Below, in pieces: positions 25,927 through 34,121 of a DNA stretch of 64,000 nt. The DNA is taken from the NCBI GenBank assembly GCA_900545265.1, contig UQYI01000005.1:54869-118868 (forward strand), given 5' to 3'. The notes under the pieces were generated by a model. It was not told the origin of the DNA, ran no database searches, and saw only the letters and a list, made by a program, of their open reading frames with translations. The stretch's first letter is position 1, and each line of letters starts with the position of its first letter. Source of the DNA: an uncultured Eubacteriales bacterium. Lineage in GTDB: Bacteria > Bacillota > Clostridia > Christensenellales > CAG-138. The translations under genes were made by a program, and so were the position numbers.

Positions 25927-26964
25927 GTGAAGGAATATGGATCGCTCTTTACCCGTTTCGACCGGGAAATCCCCTCTCTTATAGAGATAAAAAATACCAG
26001 CCGGGGTGAATCTGATTTTCGGGAAACCCTGTTGGCCCGATGGGAAAACGGCGAAAAGCTTGTACTCAAGCTGGCATGCAATGATTTTACCACTGCCCAC
26101 CGGCTGACGATCTGGCAGCGCTGTGCCGAAGCATACCGGCAGCTGGGCTATTATTGCCCCACAATCCTGCCGGATGCAGAGGGCCGCTTCCCTACCGTGC
26201 CATACAAGGGCCGCAGCTGCCTTCTTTGGGGTGAGACCTTCTCCCCTTACGCATCGGCAGAAAGTTTCCCGGAGGAAAGCATCACGGAAAACGGCTTTTA
26301 TACTTACGGTGAGTACATGCTGACCATGACGGCCCAAGTAGCTGCCGCCCGTTTTGATTTCTGCGATTTTCCCTCCGGATATTGCCTGTTTGAAACCTTT
26401 TGCCCCAGCGATCCTGTGGATGAAGTGCTGGAAAATGCCCTGGAATGGCAAAAAACTGCCGCTGCCCTGCCAGAAGATTTTCAACCTCAAGTGCAGCGGA
26501 TTTGGACTCGCTGGGAGAAGAACCGCCAGGAACTGAAAAAACTGTATCCCCAGCTGCCCCGTTCCGTTTTTCAGGCGGACACCAACCCTACCAATGTGCT
26601 TCTGGATGAATCGGGACGATTCCGGGGCGTATATGATTTCAACCTTTGCGGAAGAGATACTCTGCTGAACTATCTGTTCCGGGAAGTCCCCTGCGTCATG
26701 GCGCCCCGTGCCTTTGGAGAAGACTATAAGACGGACTGCATCCTCCGGGCCCTGAAAACGGTTTCCGCTCACTATGCCTTTTGCCCGGAAGAAAAACAGG
26801 CGGCACTCCTGCTGTATCGCTGTCTGCTTCCTTTGTGGTTCAGCGAAACGGAGCGTTTGAAAGGAGCCGGTGCCGACAGCGAGAAGATCCGACGGTGTCT
26901 GGATCAAACGGAATATATGCAGACCCGTGAGATAGACTTTGCTTCTGCCATGGAACGAAAATAA
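25927..26964 (+). CDS. APH-like phosphotransferase family protein
   Basis: 345 residues, GTG start with GGAGG 7 nt upstream. The C-terminal half shows a kinase-like core of the aminoglycoside/choline phosphotransferase type: SVFQADTNPTNVLLD (about 219-233) in place of the HGDLHPGN catalytic loop and GVYDFNLCGRD in place of the metal-binding DFD. Asp in QAD is the likely catalytic base, but the canonical His is Gln, so activity is uncertain. First of several small-molecule-modifying genes in the same direction. Substrate unknown. Confidence 0.7.
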   Translation: MKEYGSLFTRFDREIPSLIEIKNTSRGESDFRETLLARWENGEKLVLKLACNDFTTAHRLTIWQRCAEAYRQLGYYCPTILPDAEGRFPTVPYKGRSCLLWGETFSPYASAESFPEESITENGFYTYGEYMLTMTAQVAAARFDFCDFPSGYCLFETFCPSDPVDEVLENALEWQKTAAALPEDFQPQVQRIWTRWEKNRQELKKLYPQLPRSVFQADTNPTNVLLDESGRFRGVYDFNLCGRDTLLNYLFREVPCVMAPRAFGEDYKTDCILRALKTVSAHYAFCPEEKQAALLLYRCLLPLWFSETERLKGAGADSEKIRRCLDQTEYMQTREIDFASAMERK

Positions 26965-27022
26965 AAAGCCTGATTGTATCAGTATTGTTTTTGAAGCTTG
27001 CACAATATCAAGGAGTTACCGT

Positions 27023-27541
27023 ATGAAGATTACATTGAAAAAGGAGCTTACCGGCTCCATTCTGGATATAGGCGGAGGCGGGGAAGGGATCATCGGCCGC
27101 CTGTACGGCTCCCGGGTCACCGCCATAGACAACCGGCAGGAGGAACTGGACGAAGCGCCGGATACCTGCACAAAGCTTTGCATGGACGCCACCACCCTTG
27201 CCTTTGCAGATGAAAGCTTTGATGCCGTCACTGCTTTTTATTCCCTTCTGTTCATGACTGCCGGGGAGCAGGAACGGGCCATTGCCGAAGGGATCCGGGT
27301 CCTCTGTCCTAACGGACGGCTGTGCCTTTGGGACTGCGCCGTAGAGAGCGCTTATCCGAATCCTTTTGTGACGGAACTGGATGTAGATCTGGAGGGCGAA
27401 CTCCTGCACACCTCCTATGGGATATGCAAGCTGGATGTCCAATCCCGGGAAAGCATTCTGTCCTTTTGCCTGGCCAAGGGCCTTACGCTGCTGGCCTCCC
27501 GACAGGAGGGTATCCACTTTTACCTGGAATTGCAGAAATAA
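27023..27541 (+). CDS. Class I SAM-dependent methyltransferase, small
   Basis: 172 residues from ATG at 27023, with AAGGAG 7 nt upstream; the longer open frame has no RBS and overlaps the previous gene. Motif I is SILDIGGGGEGIIG (about 13-26), acidic residue in AIDNRQEE, then MDATTLAFADESFDAVTAF. Methyltransf_11 type with a short C-terminal half. Substrate not recognisable. Confidence 0.75.
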   Translation: MKITLKKELTGSILDIGGGGEGIIGRLYGSRVTAIDNRQEELDEAPDTCTKLCMDATTLAFADESFDAVTAFYSLLFMTAGEQERAIAEGIRVLCPNGRLCLWDCAVESAYPNPFVTELDVDLEGELLHTSYGICKLDVQSRESILSFCLAKGLTLLASRQEGIHFYLELQK

Positions 27542-27586
27542 TACGCTTGCTTACAATGTTAAAGGGAGCAAAGAACTCAGCAGGCG

Positions 27587-28116
27587 CTCATGTCTGAAGA
27601 ATATGAATGCCCCTGTCAAAATGCCTCCCCGCCCTATTGGAAGGCAAAGAAAACAGCTCTGCCACAAGGGCTGCGGCTAAATATGCTACAACGTTTTGGG
27701 GCAGAGGATCATCCTGAATACCAGGGCACTCCCTATTTCCGTCTGCGGCACACGCCGGAATCTATCCCGGCTGTTACGGAGCCGCCTGCACTTCCCGCTG
27801 GCATATACCCACAGAAACGTATATGTGCCGAAGTTATGGATCGCACTGAAAGAGAGTGCCACAGGCAGGCGAACCGGATCGGAGGATCAATGAAGGCACG
27901 CCGGAATGGATCCAGGTATCCGAAAGCTGCCGCCGTTTGAGGCGGGGTCGGTACATGATGTGCGCGCTGTCTTGCAGGCAGGAAGGTATCGCCCGGTTCG
28001 TCACCATATCCGGGCAATGTCTTTCTCCGGGAAAGCCGAAAACCTTATACCGGAAATACGGCTTTATTGGCACGGATATCTGGCCGGTGCTGCATCCCGC
28101 CTCTCCAAATGGCTAA
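27587..28116 (+). pseudogene. Decayed GNAT-family N-acetyltransferase
   Basis: Three consecutive pieces in three reading frames together resemble one Clostridia GNAT. Frame 2 (from about 27590) gives MLQRFGAEDHPEYQGTPYFR with ATG at 27683. Frame 3 (about 27780-27895) gives NVYVPKLWIALKESATG. Frame 1 (about 27880-28116) gives EGTPEWIQVSESC, GIARFVTISGQC and PKTLYRKYGFIGTDIW. The last piece matches the acetyl-CoA-binding end of the family, but its usual RGxG loop reads RRLRRGRY. At least two frameshifts and an internal loss of about 40-50 codons make it non-functional. No other gene is seen between 27542 and 28238. Confidence 0.7.
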
Positions 28117-28238
28117 GCTCTCCAAAACGACATCTCTTTTCTTCGCCGGATCGGAGGCAGCGCATTTGCCCTTCGGAAGAAAACAGCTTATCCGTTCTTC
28201 CATGGGCGAGGCGAATCGTAAACAAAAGGAGGCATCAT

Positions 28239-29159
28239 ATGGATCTGCTGCAGGCAAAGGAAGCCCTGCTGGCCGCCCTTCCCCGGCTCCACACCACCCC
28301 GTTGGGGCTGACCCGGCTCCGCCATAACCTCTGCCTGAGCGAAGACACCGACCCGGTTGCATTCTGCCGGGATCTTCTTTCCCGGGAAGACTGCACCGTT
28401 CTGCACCTGGGAAAGAACCTGTACTGCCGGGCAGAAAATGTGCTGCTCACCATCCATGCCCGCAGCTATACGCTCATCACCGGCCGCCGTATTCCTGTCG
28501 GAGAAACACCGTTGGAAGAAATGGGCTCTTTCTTTGATGCTCGCCTGGATATTTACGATGCACACCAGCTTGACTGCATAGACTCCGCCCGGGATTTCTA
28601 CCCCTTTACCGCCGCGCAGCTGCCCCGCACCCCAGAAGCCGTCATTCTGGATCTGGGCTGCGGCACGGGGTTGGAGCTGGAGTATTATTTTGCTTTGAAT
28701 CCCACGGCCCGGATCACGGGCATAGATCTGGCTCCGGGGATGCTCCGTGCCCTGCAGCAAAAATTCCCGCATAAAGTCCTTACCCTGATACAGGGCTCCT
28801 ATCTGAAGCTGCCTCTGGGAACGGACTGTTATGACGGGGCAGTCTCGGTAGAATCCCTGCACCACTTATCTCCGGAAGAAAAGCTCCCCCTATACAAAAA
28901 GCTTCACACCGCTTTGAAGGACGGCAGCGACTTTATTCTGTCAGACCATTTTGCCTCCGATGAGGAAACAGAAACCCGCTGCCGCCGGGAACTGCTGCAC
29001 CAGCTCCGCACTCAGGGACTGCCGTCAAAGGGCTTATACCACTTTGATACGCCCCTTACCCGGGAGCATGAAACTACCCTGCTGCAGGAAGCCGGATTCT
29101 CTGCTGTAGAACTGCTGGGGCAATGGGCCCATACCTGCACCCTCCGGGCGAAAAAATAG
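28239..29159 (+). CDS. DUF3781-like domain fused to a SAM-dependent methyltransferase
   Basis: 306 residues from ATG at 28239 with AAAGGAGG 6 nt upstream. Residues 1-80 resemble DUF3781 (TPLGLTRLRHNLCL, DPVAFCRDLL, LHLGKNLYCRAENVLLTIHA, SYTLITGRR). Residues about 90-306 are a class I methyltransferase with motif I VILDLGCGTGLELEYYF, GIDLAPGML and YDGAVSVESLHHL. DUF3781 is normally a separate short protein, so the fusion is notable and suggests the domain helps a methylation reaction. Function unknown. Confidence 0.75.
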   Translation: MDLLQAKEALLAALPRLHTTPLGLTRLRHNLCLSEDTDPVAFCRDLLSREDCTVLHLGKNLYCRAENVLLTIHARSYTLITGRRIPVGETPLEEMGSFFDARLDIYDAHQLDCIDSARDFYPFTAAQLPRTPEAVILDLGCGTGLELEYYFALNPTARITGIDLAPGMLRALQQKFPHKVLTLIQGSYLKLPLGTDCYDGAVSVESLHHLSPEEKLPLYKKLHTALKDGSDFILSDHFASDEETETRCRRELLHQLRTQGLPSKGLYHFDTPLTREHETTLLQEAGFSAVELLGQWAHTCTLRAKK

Positions 29160-29647
29160 TCGTCTCCTCCCCCCGCTGTAAAATCGGCCGGGCTTTCCCC
29201 ATGCCGCACTATCCGCTTTATACGAACCGGTTCTACTGTTCGTTTGTGTTTTTTATCCATTTTTATTGCTTTATCGGTAACACAGCCTTTTTATAAACGA
29301 TACCGTGGGGCCAAATCCTCCTGTGCTTCGATGAATCTGTCCGCTGCGAATAAGCTGTTTTCATTCGGTTGCCGAATGTTCGTTAATTTTATATAAAAAT
29401 AACCTTTTTTCGGTAATCTCTGTTGTTTGCCGTATTGTATGTCATGTGGTGCAGATATTGTCTGCCGGCTGAAAAGTGTACTGCAAAAGATTCCCATTTT
29501 CTCCATCGCAGTTTGTAACTTCTCTTGGCAATTTTAGGTTTTGTGCAGTCAACGGGTTTGGAGTTTATTTTAACGCAAAAGCTCATGCTTTCATGATACC
29601 CAACCGAATTCATGTATCCTTCCCTCCGGTAAACGGTTTTTCGCATA
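29160..29647. other. Gene-free convergent gap
   Basis: AT-richer than its surroundings, between the convergent methyltransferase and Rrf2 genes. The minus frames here lack ribosome binding sites or are antisense to the methyltransferase. No repeat or RNA was recognised. Confidence 0.4.
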
Positions 29648-29670
29648 CAAAAAAGCGGGCCATGCCCGCA
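29648..29670 (-). terminator. Intrinsic terminator of the Rrf2 gene
   Basis: Minus strand GCGGGC-AT-GGCCCGC hairpin followed by TTTTTTG. Confidence 0.8.
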
Positions 29671-29687
29671 AAACCAAGTATTATTCT

Positions 29688-30107
29688 TTACAGAGGCTTC
29701 TCCGGATCCTGCAGCAGATCCGCCAGCGTAATGCCGGAAAAGTACTCCCGGGTCATGGTATAAAACCGCTGCCACACAGGGAGCGTCCGGCAATGGGGCG
29801 CCCGGCAGCAGGTCACGCTTCCGTCTTCATGCAGGCAGGATACCGGGGTCAGATCTCCTTCTGCCAGCTGCAATATCTCCCACAGAGTATACGCCTCCGG
29901 CTTTCGGGTCAGTCGATATCCGCCGCCAATACCGTGGGCACTTTCCACAAACCCGGCGCTTTTTAATACGGGAGTCAATTTTTCTATATACTTCAAGGAA
30001 ATTTCCTGCCGGGCAGCCACCTCTTTCATGGGGATATACTTTTCGCCGCCATTCGCCGCCAGATCCAGCAGGATACGGATGGAATACCGTCCCTTTGTAG
30101 AGATCAT
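29688..30107 (-). CDS. Rrf2-family transcriptional regulator with possible Fe-S cysteines
   Basis: 139 residues. The N-terminal winged helix MISTKGRYSIRILLDLA and recognition region IPMKEVAARQEISLKYIEKL with GIGGGYRLTR identify Rrf2. Cysteines 91, 100, 101 and 106 (SCLHEDGSVTCCRAPHC) sit where IscR-type proteins bind a [2Fe-2S] cluster, so redox or Fe-S sensing is likely. RBS AGAAGG. Promoter at 30135-30164 overlaps the metA stop codon. Targets unknown; metA next door or its own promoter are candidates. Confidence 0.88.
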   Translation of the reverse strand: MISTKGRYSIRILLDLAANGGEKYIPMKEVAARQEISLKYIEKLTPVLKSAGFVESAHGIGGGYRLTRKPEAYTLWEILQLAEGDLTPVSCLHEDGSVTCCRAPHCRTLPVWQRFYTMTREYFSGITLADLLQDPEKPL

Positions 30108-30134
30108 AGAACCTTCTCCCGTTTATTTTTTCTC

Positions 30135-30164
30135 ATTATACCACCAACCTACCGGGTAAATCAA
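30135..30164 (-). promoter_or_regulatory. Promoter of the Rrf2 gene
   Basis: Minus strand TTGATT, 18-nt spacer, TATAAT. The spacer holds the imperfect repeat ACCCGGTAGGTTGGTGG, a possible self-operator. The -35 overlaps the metA stop codon. Confidence 0.6.
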
Positions 30165-31051
30165 CGGGATAGGGCAGGATATATCTTTTCGGCCAGAACC
30201 CCCAACCAGTTGGCAAAGAGCAGTGTAGCCCCCGAGCGCCAGGTACATGGCACCGGATGATTCAGATCTCCCTCCGCAAAGCAGTGTTCCGGTGGACGCA
30301 GCCCCCGATCGGCGGTAAGATCCCGCAGGTATTCTTTTTGCAGGGAATCCCTGTCATATTCCGGATGCCCCAGAACAAACAACTGCCTTCTTTTTTTGGC
30401 CCAGATCGCATAAACGCCTGCTTCCCCGCTTTCCGCCAGAATCTCCGGCTCCGGTACCGTCCGGATGCCGGCTGTTTCCACAGCAGAATAGCGGGAATGA
30501 GGAGCCGTAAACACATCATCAAACCCGGCCATCAGTGGATTTTCCGGGGCGCACACCGTATGTGAAAAAATGCCGGACAGCTTCTGCGAAAGCACCTGCT
30601 TTTCTATCCCGTAATGGTAATACAGCCCTGCCTGTGCGCTCCAGCAGATATGCATGGTGCTGCCCGCATGGGTGATGCTCCAGCGCAGGATCCGGCACAG
30701 TTCCGGCCAATACTCCACCTGTTCAAAGGGCATCCGTTTCACAAGGGTGCCCGTCAGGATCAGTCCATCATAATATTGCTCCTCCACCGCTTCAAAGGAC
30801 TGATAAAACCGCTGCATATGCACGGCGGAAGTATGGCGGGGCATACGGTGCACCCCCAGCATTTCCATTTTTACCGGCAACGGCGTGCGCCCCAGCAGAC
30901 GGGCCAGCTGCAGCTCCGTTTCCAGCTTTGTGGGCATCAGATTCAGCACCAGCACCTTCAGCGCCCGCCCCTCCTTTTCGGTGGACAGCAGCAGTCCTTC
31001 TTTTTTCAGCTGTTCTTCGGCAGGCAACCCCTGCGGAACGGAAACAGGCAT
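30161..31051 (-). CDS. metA: Homoserine O-acyltransferase (MetA/HTS family)
   Basis: 296 residues from ATG at 31051 (RBS AAAGGAG, 7-nt spacer). Family marks: LKVLVLNLMPTKLETELQ, HMQRFYQSF, Cys136 nucleophile in HICWSAQAGLYYHYG, and the GHPEYD His/Glu pair. It acylates homoserine in the first committed step of methionine synthesis. At the position that separates acetyl- (Glu) from succinyl- (Gly) specificity in characterised enzymes, in the loop GTLVKRMPFE, this protein has Lys105, so donor specificity is unclear. It lies behind a leader peptide and strong terminator (31080-31236), hence probably controlled by attenuation. Confidence 0.9.
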   Translation of the reverse strand: MPVSVPQGLPAEEQLKKEGLLLSTEKEGRALKVLVLNLMPTKLETELQLARLLGRTPLPVKMEMLGVHRMPRHTSAVHMQRFYQSFEAVEEQYYDGLILTGTLVKRMPFEQVEYWPELCRILRWSITHAGSTMHICWSAQAGLYYHYGIEKQVLSQKLSGIFSHTVCAPENPLMAGFDDVFTAPHSRYSAVETAGIRTVPEPEILAESGEAGVYAIWAKKRRQLFVLGHPEYDRDSLQKEYLRDLTADRGLRPPEHCFAEGDLNHPVPCTWRSGATLLFANWLGVLAEKIYPALSR

Positions 31052-31079
31052 ATATAAACTCCTTTCTGCATACAGGCAT

Positions 31080-31110
31080 AAAAAAACGGAAGGCTCGCCG
31101 GAGCCTTCCG
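31080..31110 (-). terminator. Attenuator terminator in the metA leader
   Basis: Minus strand CGGAAGGCT-CCGGCG-AGCCTTCCG stem (31110-31087) followed by TTTTTTTA, only about 30 nt before the metA ATG and about 30 nt after the leader ORF stop. A strong intrinsic terminator inside a 5' leader implies conditional readthrough. Confidence 0.85.
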
Positions 31111-31140
31111 AAAACAGATACTTTTTTGATCGTCTGCTTT

Positions 31141-31236
31141 TCAGGGAATGCCTACCGGGGCCCGGGCATAGCAAAGCAGACACATACACACATATGCGTA
31201 TACATTCTTCTTGGCTGTCATGCACTGAAAGTCCAT
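31141..31236 (-). CDS. metA leader peptide (31 aa, Met/Cys-rich)
   Basis: ATG at 31236 with AAGGAG 7 nt upstream, TGA at 31141. The peptide starts MDFQCMTAKKNVYAYVCMCL and ends YARAPVGIP; three Met and four Cys codons, with a Cys-Met-Cys-Leu-Leu-Cys run. The 3' part of the ORF pairs with sequence just after it (GTCTGCTTT with AAAGCAGAC, about 31132-31187), and a terminator follows. This layout is that of ribosome-mediated attenuation: stalling at scarce Met-tRNA or Cys-tRNA would change folding. No SAM riboswitch core is present. Confidence 0.65.
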   Translation of the reverse strand: MDFQCMTAKKNVYAYVCMCLLCYARAPVGIP

Positions 31237-31289
31237 CCGCATTCTCCTTTCGTTTTGATCAAATGAAACCTACCTTCCAGGTTGGTAAA

Positions 31290-31318
31290 AGCATATGCCC
31301 TTTTCCCTGCGTTGTCAA
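31290..31318 (-). promoter_or_regulatory. Promoter of the metA leader
   Basis: Minus strand TTGACA, 17-nt spacer, TATGCT; start near 31283, giving a leader of about 230 nt that contains the leader ORF and terminator. Confidence 0.75.
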
Positions 31319-31437
31319 TGGGGCAGGGGGGTATGAAGATCGGTTCACATTCCCATTTGCACCTCTTGCGGGTATGTTTTTTCTTTGAGATGCAGTTCTA
31401 TCTCCCACCGGCATGCATCCCCGCTTCCAGAAAGCGC

Positions 31438-31466
31438 ATAAAAATCCCCGGGACATATCCCGGGGA
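31438..31466 (-). terminator. Intrinsic terminator of the HAD gene
   Basis: Minus strand CCCCGGGA-TATG-TCCCGGGG stem followed by ATTTTTAT. Confidence 0.9.
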
Positions 31467-31484
31467 AAGGCTTTCTTCCGCTCC

Positions 31485-32273
31485 TTATTTCTGCTCTGCC
31501 GGGCCGGGGATATCTCCCACGCCGTTCAGAACCAGTCTGGGCCGGTAAGGAAAACGCTTTATATCGTTTTTATCCGTCACGCCGGAGAGCACCAGCACCG
31601 TATCCAAACCGGTTTCAATGCCCGCCACCATATCCGTATCCATTCTGTCGCCGATCATTACCGCATCCTCGGAATGTACCCCCAGGATCCGGAGACCCGT
31701 GCGCATCATCAGCGGATTGGGCTTGCCCACAAAGTAGGCAGACTGACCCGTGGCCATCTCTATGGGGGCAATCATGGCCCGGCAGGCAGGGATGATCCCC
31801 TCCTCCGAAGGACCCGTCAGATCGCTGTTGGTGCCAATAAGTTTGGCGCCCTTCATAACCAGCCGCACGGCCTTGAGGATGTTTTCATAGTTATAGTTAT
31901 TCCCCTCGCCGATGACCACATAATCCGGATCCACATCGTTCATGGTGATACCCTCATCGTGAAGAGCCATAATGAGGCCTGCTCCGCCGATAACATATGC
32001 GCTGCATCCCGGCGCCTGGCTGCTGATAAAACGGGCGGTAGCCAGCGCACTGGTATAAAAGTGGCTCTCATCCACCTCCATGCCCATGCGGCGAAGCTTC
32101 TGCTGGAGTTCTTTTGGGGAACGCTCGGAGGAATTGGTCAAAAACAGAAAGTGCTTCTTCTCCCTGTACAGCCAGTCTACAAACTCCTTTACCCCGGGCA
32201 GCAGCTTGTTGCCGTGGTAGATCACGCCGTCCATATCGCATATGAACCCTTTTTTGCTTCTTAGCGTATCCAT
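31485..32273 (-). CDS. HAD-IIA family phosphatase (NagD/4-nitrophenylphosphatase-like)
   Basis: 262 residues from ATG at 32273 (RBS AAAGGGAAG); the frame extends to 32333 without RBS. Motif I CDMDGVIYHG with DxD (about 13-22), motif II FLTNSSERS, motif III/IV VGKPNPLMM and IGDRMDTDMVAG. The IIA cap lies between motifs II and III. These cytoplasmic enzymes dephosphorylate sugar phosphates, nucleotides or glycerol phosphate; substrate unknown. Monocistronic with own promoter and terminator. Confidence 0.9.
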   Translation of the reverse strand: MDTLRSKKGFICDMDGVIYHGNKLLPGVKEFVDWLYREKKHFLFLTNSSERSPKELQQKLRRMGMEVDESHFYTSALATARFISSQAPGCSAYVIGGAGLIMALHDEGITMNDVDPDYVVIGEGNNYNYENILKAVRLVMKGAKLIGTNSDLTGPSEEGIIPACRAMIAPIEMATGQSAYFVGKPNPLMMRTGLRILGVHSEDAVMIGDRMDTDMVAGIETGLDTVLVLSGVTDKNDIKRFPYRPRLVLNGVGDIPGPAEQK

Positions 32274-32380
32274 TTTCAAACTTCCCTTTCTGTCACTTCT
32301 TCTCATGTTCTCAGTAAACATCCGTCCTGTCAAATGTACAAGGACTGCTGCGTAAAGTTTCGGTAAAAGTCTGTATGGAT

Positions 32381-32409
32381 ATTGTACCCGGAGGGCTTTT
32401 TCTTGTCAA
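32381..32409 (-). promoter_or_regulatory. Promoter of the HAD gene
   Basis: Minus strand TTGACA, 17-nt spacer, TACAAT; about 100 nt before the ATG. Confidence 0.7.
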
Positions 32410-32489
32410 TTCTCTATATCGTGCATATGCTGCGGCTTGCATGCGGACGAAGTGTGCGGTATCCGCGGAAAAGACCCGGAGCGAGGGGC

Positions 32490-32573
32490 GGGGCGCACTG
32501 CGTGCCTTACGGCACGCCTGCGGGGCAAACGCCCCGCAGAGTTCCGGCGGTAAGCCGCCGGAACGTGCGCCCC
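32490..32573 (+). repeat. Cloverleaf-type dispersed repeat, subtype B, copy 1
   Basis: Closing stem GGGGCGCAC (32490-32498) / GTGCGCCCC (32565-32573) encloses GCGTGCC-TTAC-GGCACGC (32500-32517), CTGCGGGGC-AAAC-GCCCCGCAG (32518-32539) and GTTCCGGCGG-TAAG-CCGCCGGAAC (32541-32564). All stems perfect and nearly contiguous. TTCGTATGC lies just beyond the right end, GCGAGGGGC at the left. It is between the HAD promoter and the end of the MATE pseudogene. Confidence 0.9.
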
Positions 32574-32638
32574 ATAGCTTCGTATGCAGGCAATTCAGAG
32601 TCCCCGCAGCCCGCGCCTCTCCGTATCTCTTTGGAAGC

Positions 32639-34038
32639 TTATACGGGCTGTTCTTTCAGCTGTTTCAGCGTCCGTCCAACGAGCCAGAGAGTGACGCAGA
32701 AAGTCAGTATATCCGAAAGGGGCATGGAGTACAGCACGCCATCCAAACCCAAAAAGGCGGCAGCAGCAGGCACAGCCCCACGCCAAAAAGGATTTCCCGC
32801 ACCATGGACAGCCCCGTAGAGGCGGCTGCTTTTCCCATAGCCTGCAGGAATATGAAAGCGGCCTTGTTCACACAGGCCAGGATGGACATGGACAGGTATA
32901 TGCGGAAGGCCCGGATACCAAATGCCGTATAATGCACACTTTCGTTTGCTGCACCGAAGATCCCCAGCAACTGCCGGGGCAACAGTTCCGCAACCAGCAT
33001 GGCGCACATCCCCAGCAGGGCTTCCGTAGCCAGCAACCTGATAAAAAGCTACTTTACCCGGTCTTTGCGCCCGGCTCCCATGTTATATCCTACCAGCGGA
33101 ATACACCCTGCCGCCATGCCGATAGATACGGACATCACGATCTGAAACACCTTCATAACAATGCCCACCACCGCCAGAGGAATATGAGCATAAAGTGTCT
33201 GCCCGAAAACAGCATCCTGCGCTCCGTATTGCCGGAGCATATTGTTGGTAGCTGCCATGGCGGCTACCAGAGAGATCTGAGCCAGGAAGCTGCACAGACC
33301 CAGACTCAGGGAGCGGCCCGCAACCGCCCAGTCCGGCCGGAAAGCATCCTTCGTCAGACGGATAGTCTTCATGCGGCATAAATACCATACCGCCAGCGCC
33401 GCGGTGAGGATCTGCCCCAATACCGTAGCCACGGCGGCCCCCATCATGCCCCAGCGAAAGGTATATATGAACACCGGGTCAAGCACTATATTGAGCAAGG
33501 CCCCTGCCAAAGTGGATATCATGGCAAAGCGGGGGCTGCCATCCGCCCGGATGATGGGATTCATGGCCTGCCCGAACATATAGAAGGGGATGCCCAGAGT
33601 AATGTAAAAGAAATATTCCCTGGAAAGGGAGAAGGTCTTTTCACTGACTTTACCGCCGAACAGTGCCAGCAGGCTGTCGCCAAAGAGCAGATAGACCGCT
33701 GTCAGCACAGCGCTCATCCCCAAGGTCAGCAGTATGCTACCGCCTACGCTTCTGGCCGCCGTCTGCTGCTGCCCCTTACCCAGGTGCAGGCTCACATAGG
33801 CACAGCAGCCATCCCCCACCATAACCGCCAGTGCCAGGCCCACGACCGTCAGGGGAAACACCACCGTGTTGGCAGCATTGCCCCAGGCCCCCAGATAATC
33901 AGTGTTGGCAATGTATATCTGATCCACAATGTTGTAAAGTGCTCCCACCAGCAGCGAGATCACACAGGGCAGAGCATACTGCCGCATCAGGGCGGCTACG
34001 GGGCGTTCTTCCAAAAATACATTCTTTTTTGCTTCCAT
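32639..34038 (-). pseudogene. MATE-family efflux transporter, disrupted by a nonsense codon and a frameshift
   Basis: From ATG at 34038 (RBS GGAGG) the first 329 codons read as a normal MATE protein (LVGALYNIVDQIYIAN, MNPIIRADGSPRFAM, PLVGYNMGAGRKDRVK). A TAG at 33051-33049 replaces an expected Glu codon; the same frame then continues with LFIRLLATEALLGM and LLPRQLLGIFGAANES. Near 32760, in a run of five T on the minus strand, the frame shifts by one and the true C-terminus continues (FLGLDGVLYSMP, LTLKQLKEQPV-type end at 32639). Intact members are about 450 residues, matching the combined length. Two separate lesions favour a real pseudogene over read error. Confidence 0.8.
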
Positions 34039-34065
34039 ACTATCCTCCTGCAATAAAAAAGGCGC

Positions 34066-34103
34066 AAAAAAAGTGCGTAAGCCCTATCTGGGCTTACGCA
34101 CTT
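34066..34103 (-). terminator. Strong hairpin terminator between M16 peptidase gene and MATE gene
   Basis: Perfect 14-bp stem (AAGTGCGTAAGCCC with its complement, 34071-34103) followed on the minus strand by T7. It ends the peptidase transcript, and also lies just downstream of the MATE promoter at 34122-34151, so it would act as an early attenuator for that gene. Confidence 0.88.
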
Positions 34104-34121
34104 CTGCTGCACGATGTTTGG

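Noticed and set aside
29012..29506. Minus-strand ORFs in the gap after the methyltransferase
   Set aside because: One is antisense to the methyltransferase, the other lacks an RBS and a recognisable product.
31111..31283. SAM (S-box) riboswitch or T-box upstream of metA
   Set aside because: Neither the S-box core nor the T-box AGGGTGG-type sequence is present; leader ORF plus terminator explains the region better.
32490..32573. Cloverleaf fold taken as a tRNA or tmRNA-like gene
   Set aside because: No D-loop, T-loop, anticodon or CCA features, and stem lengths do not fit a tRNA.
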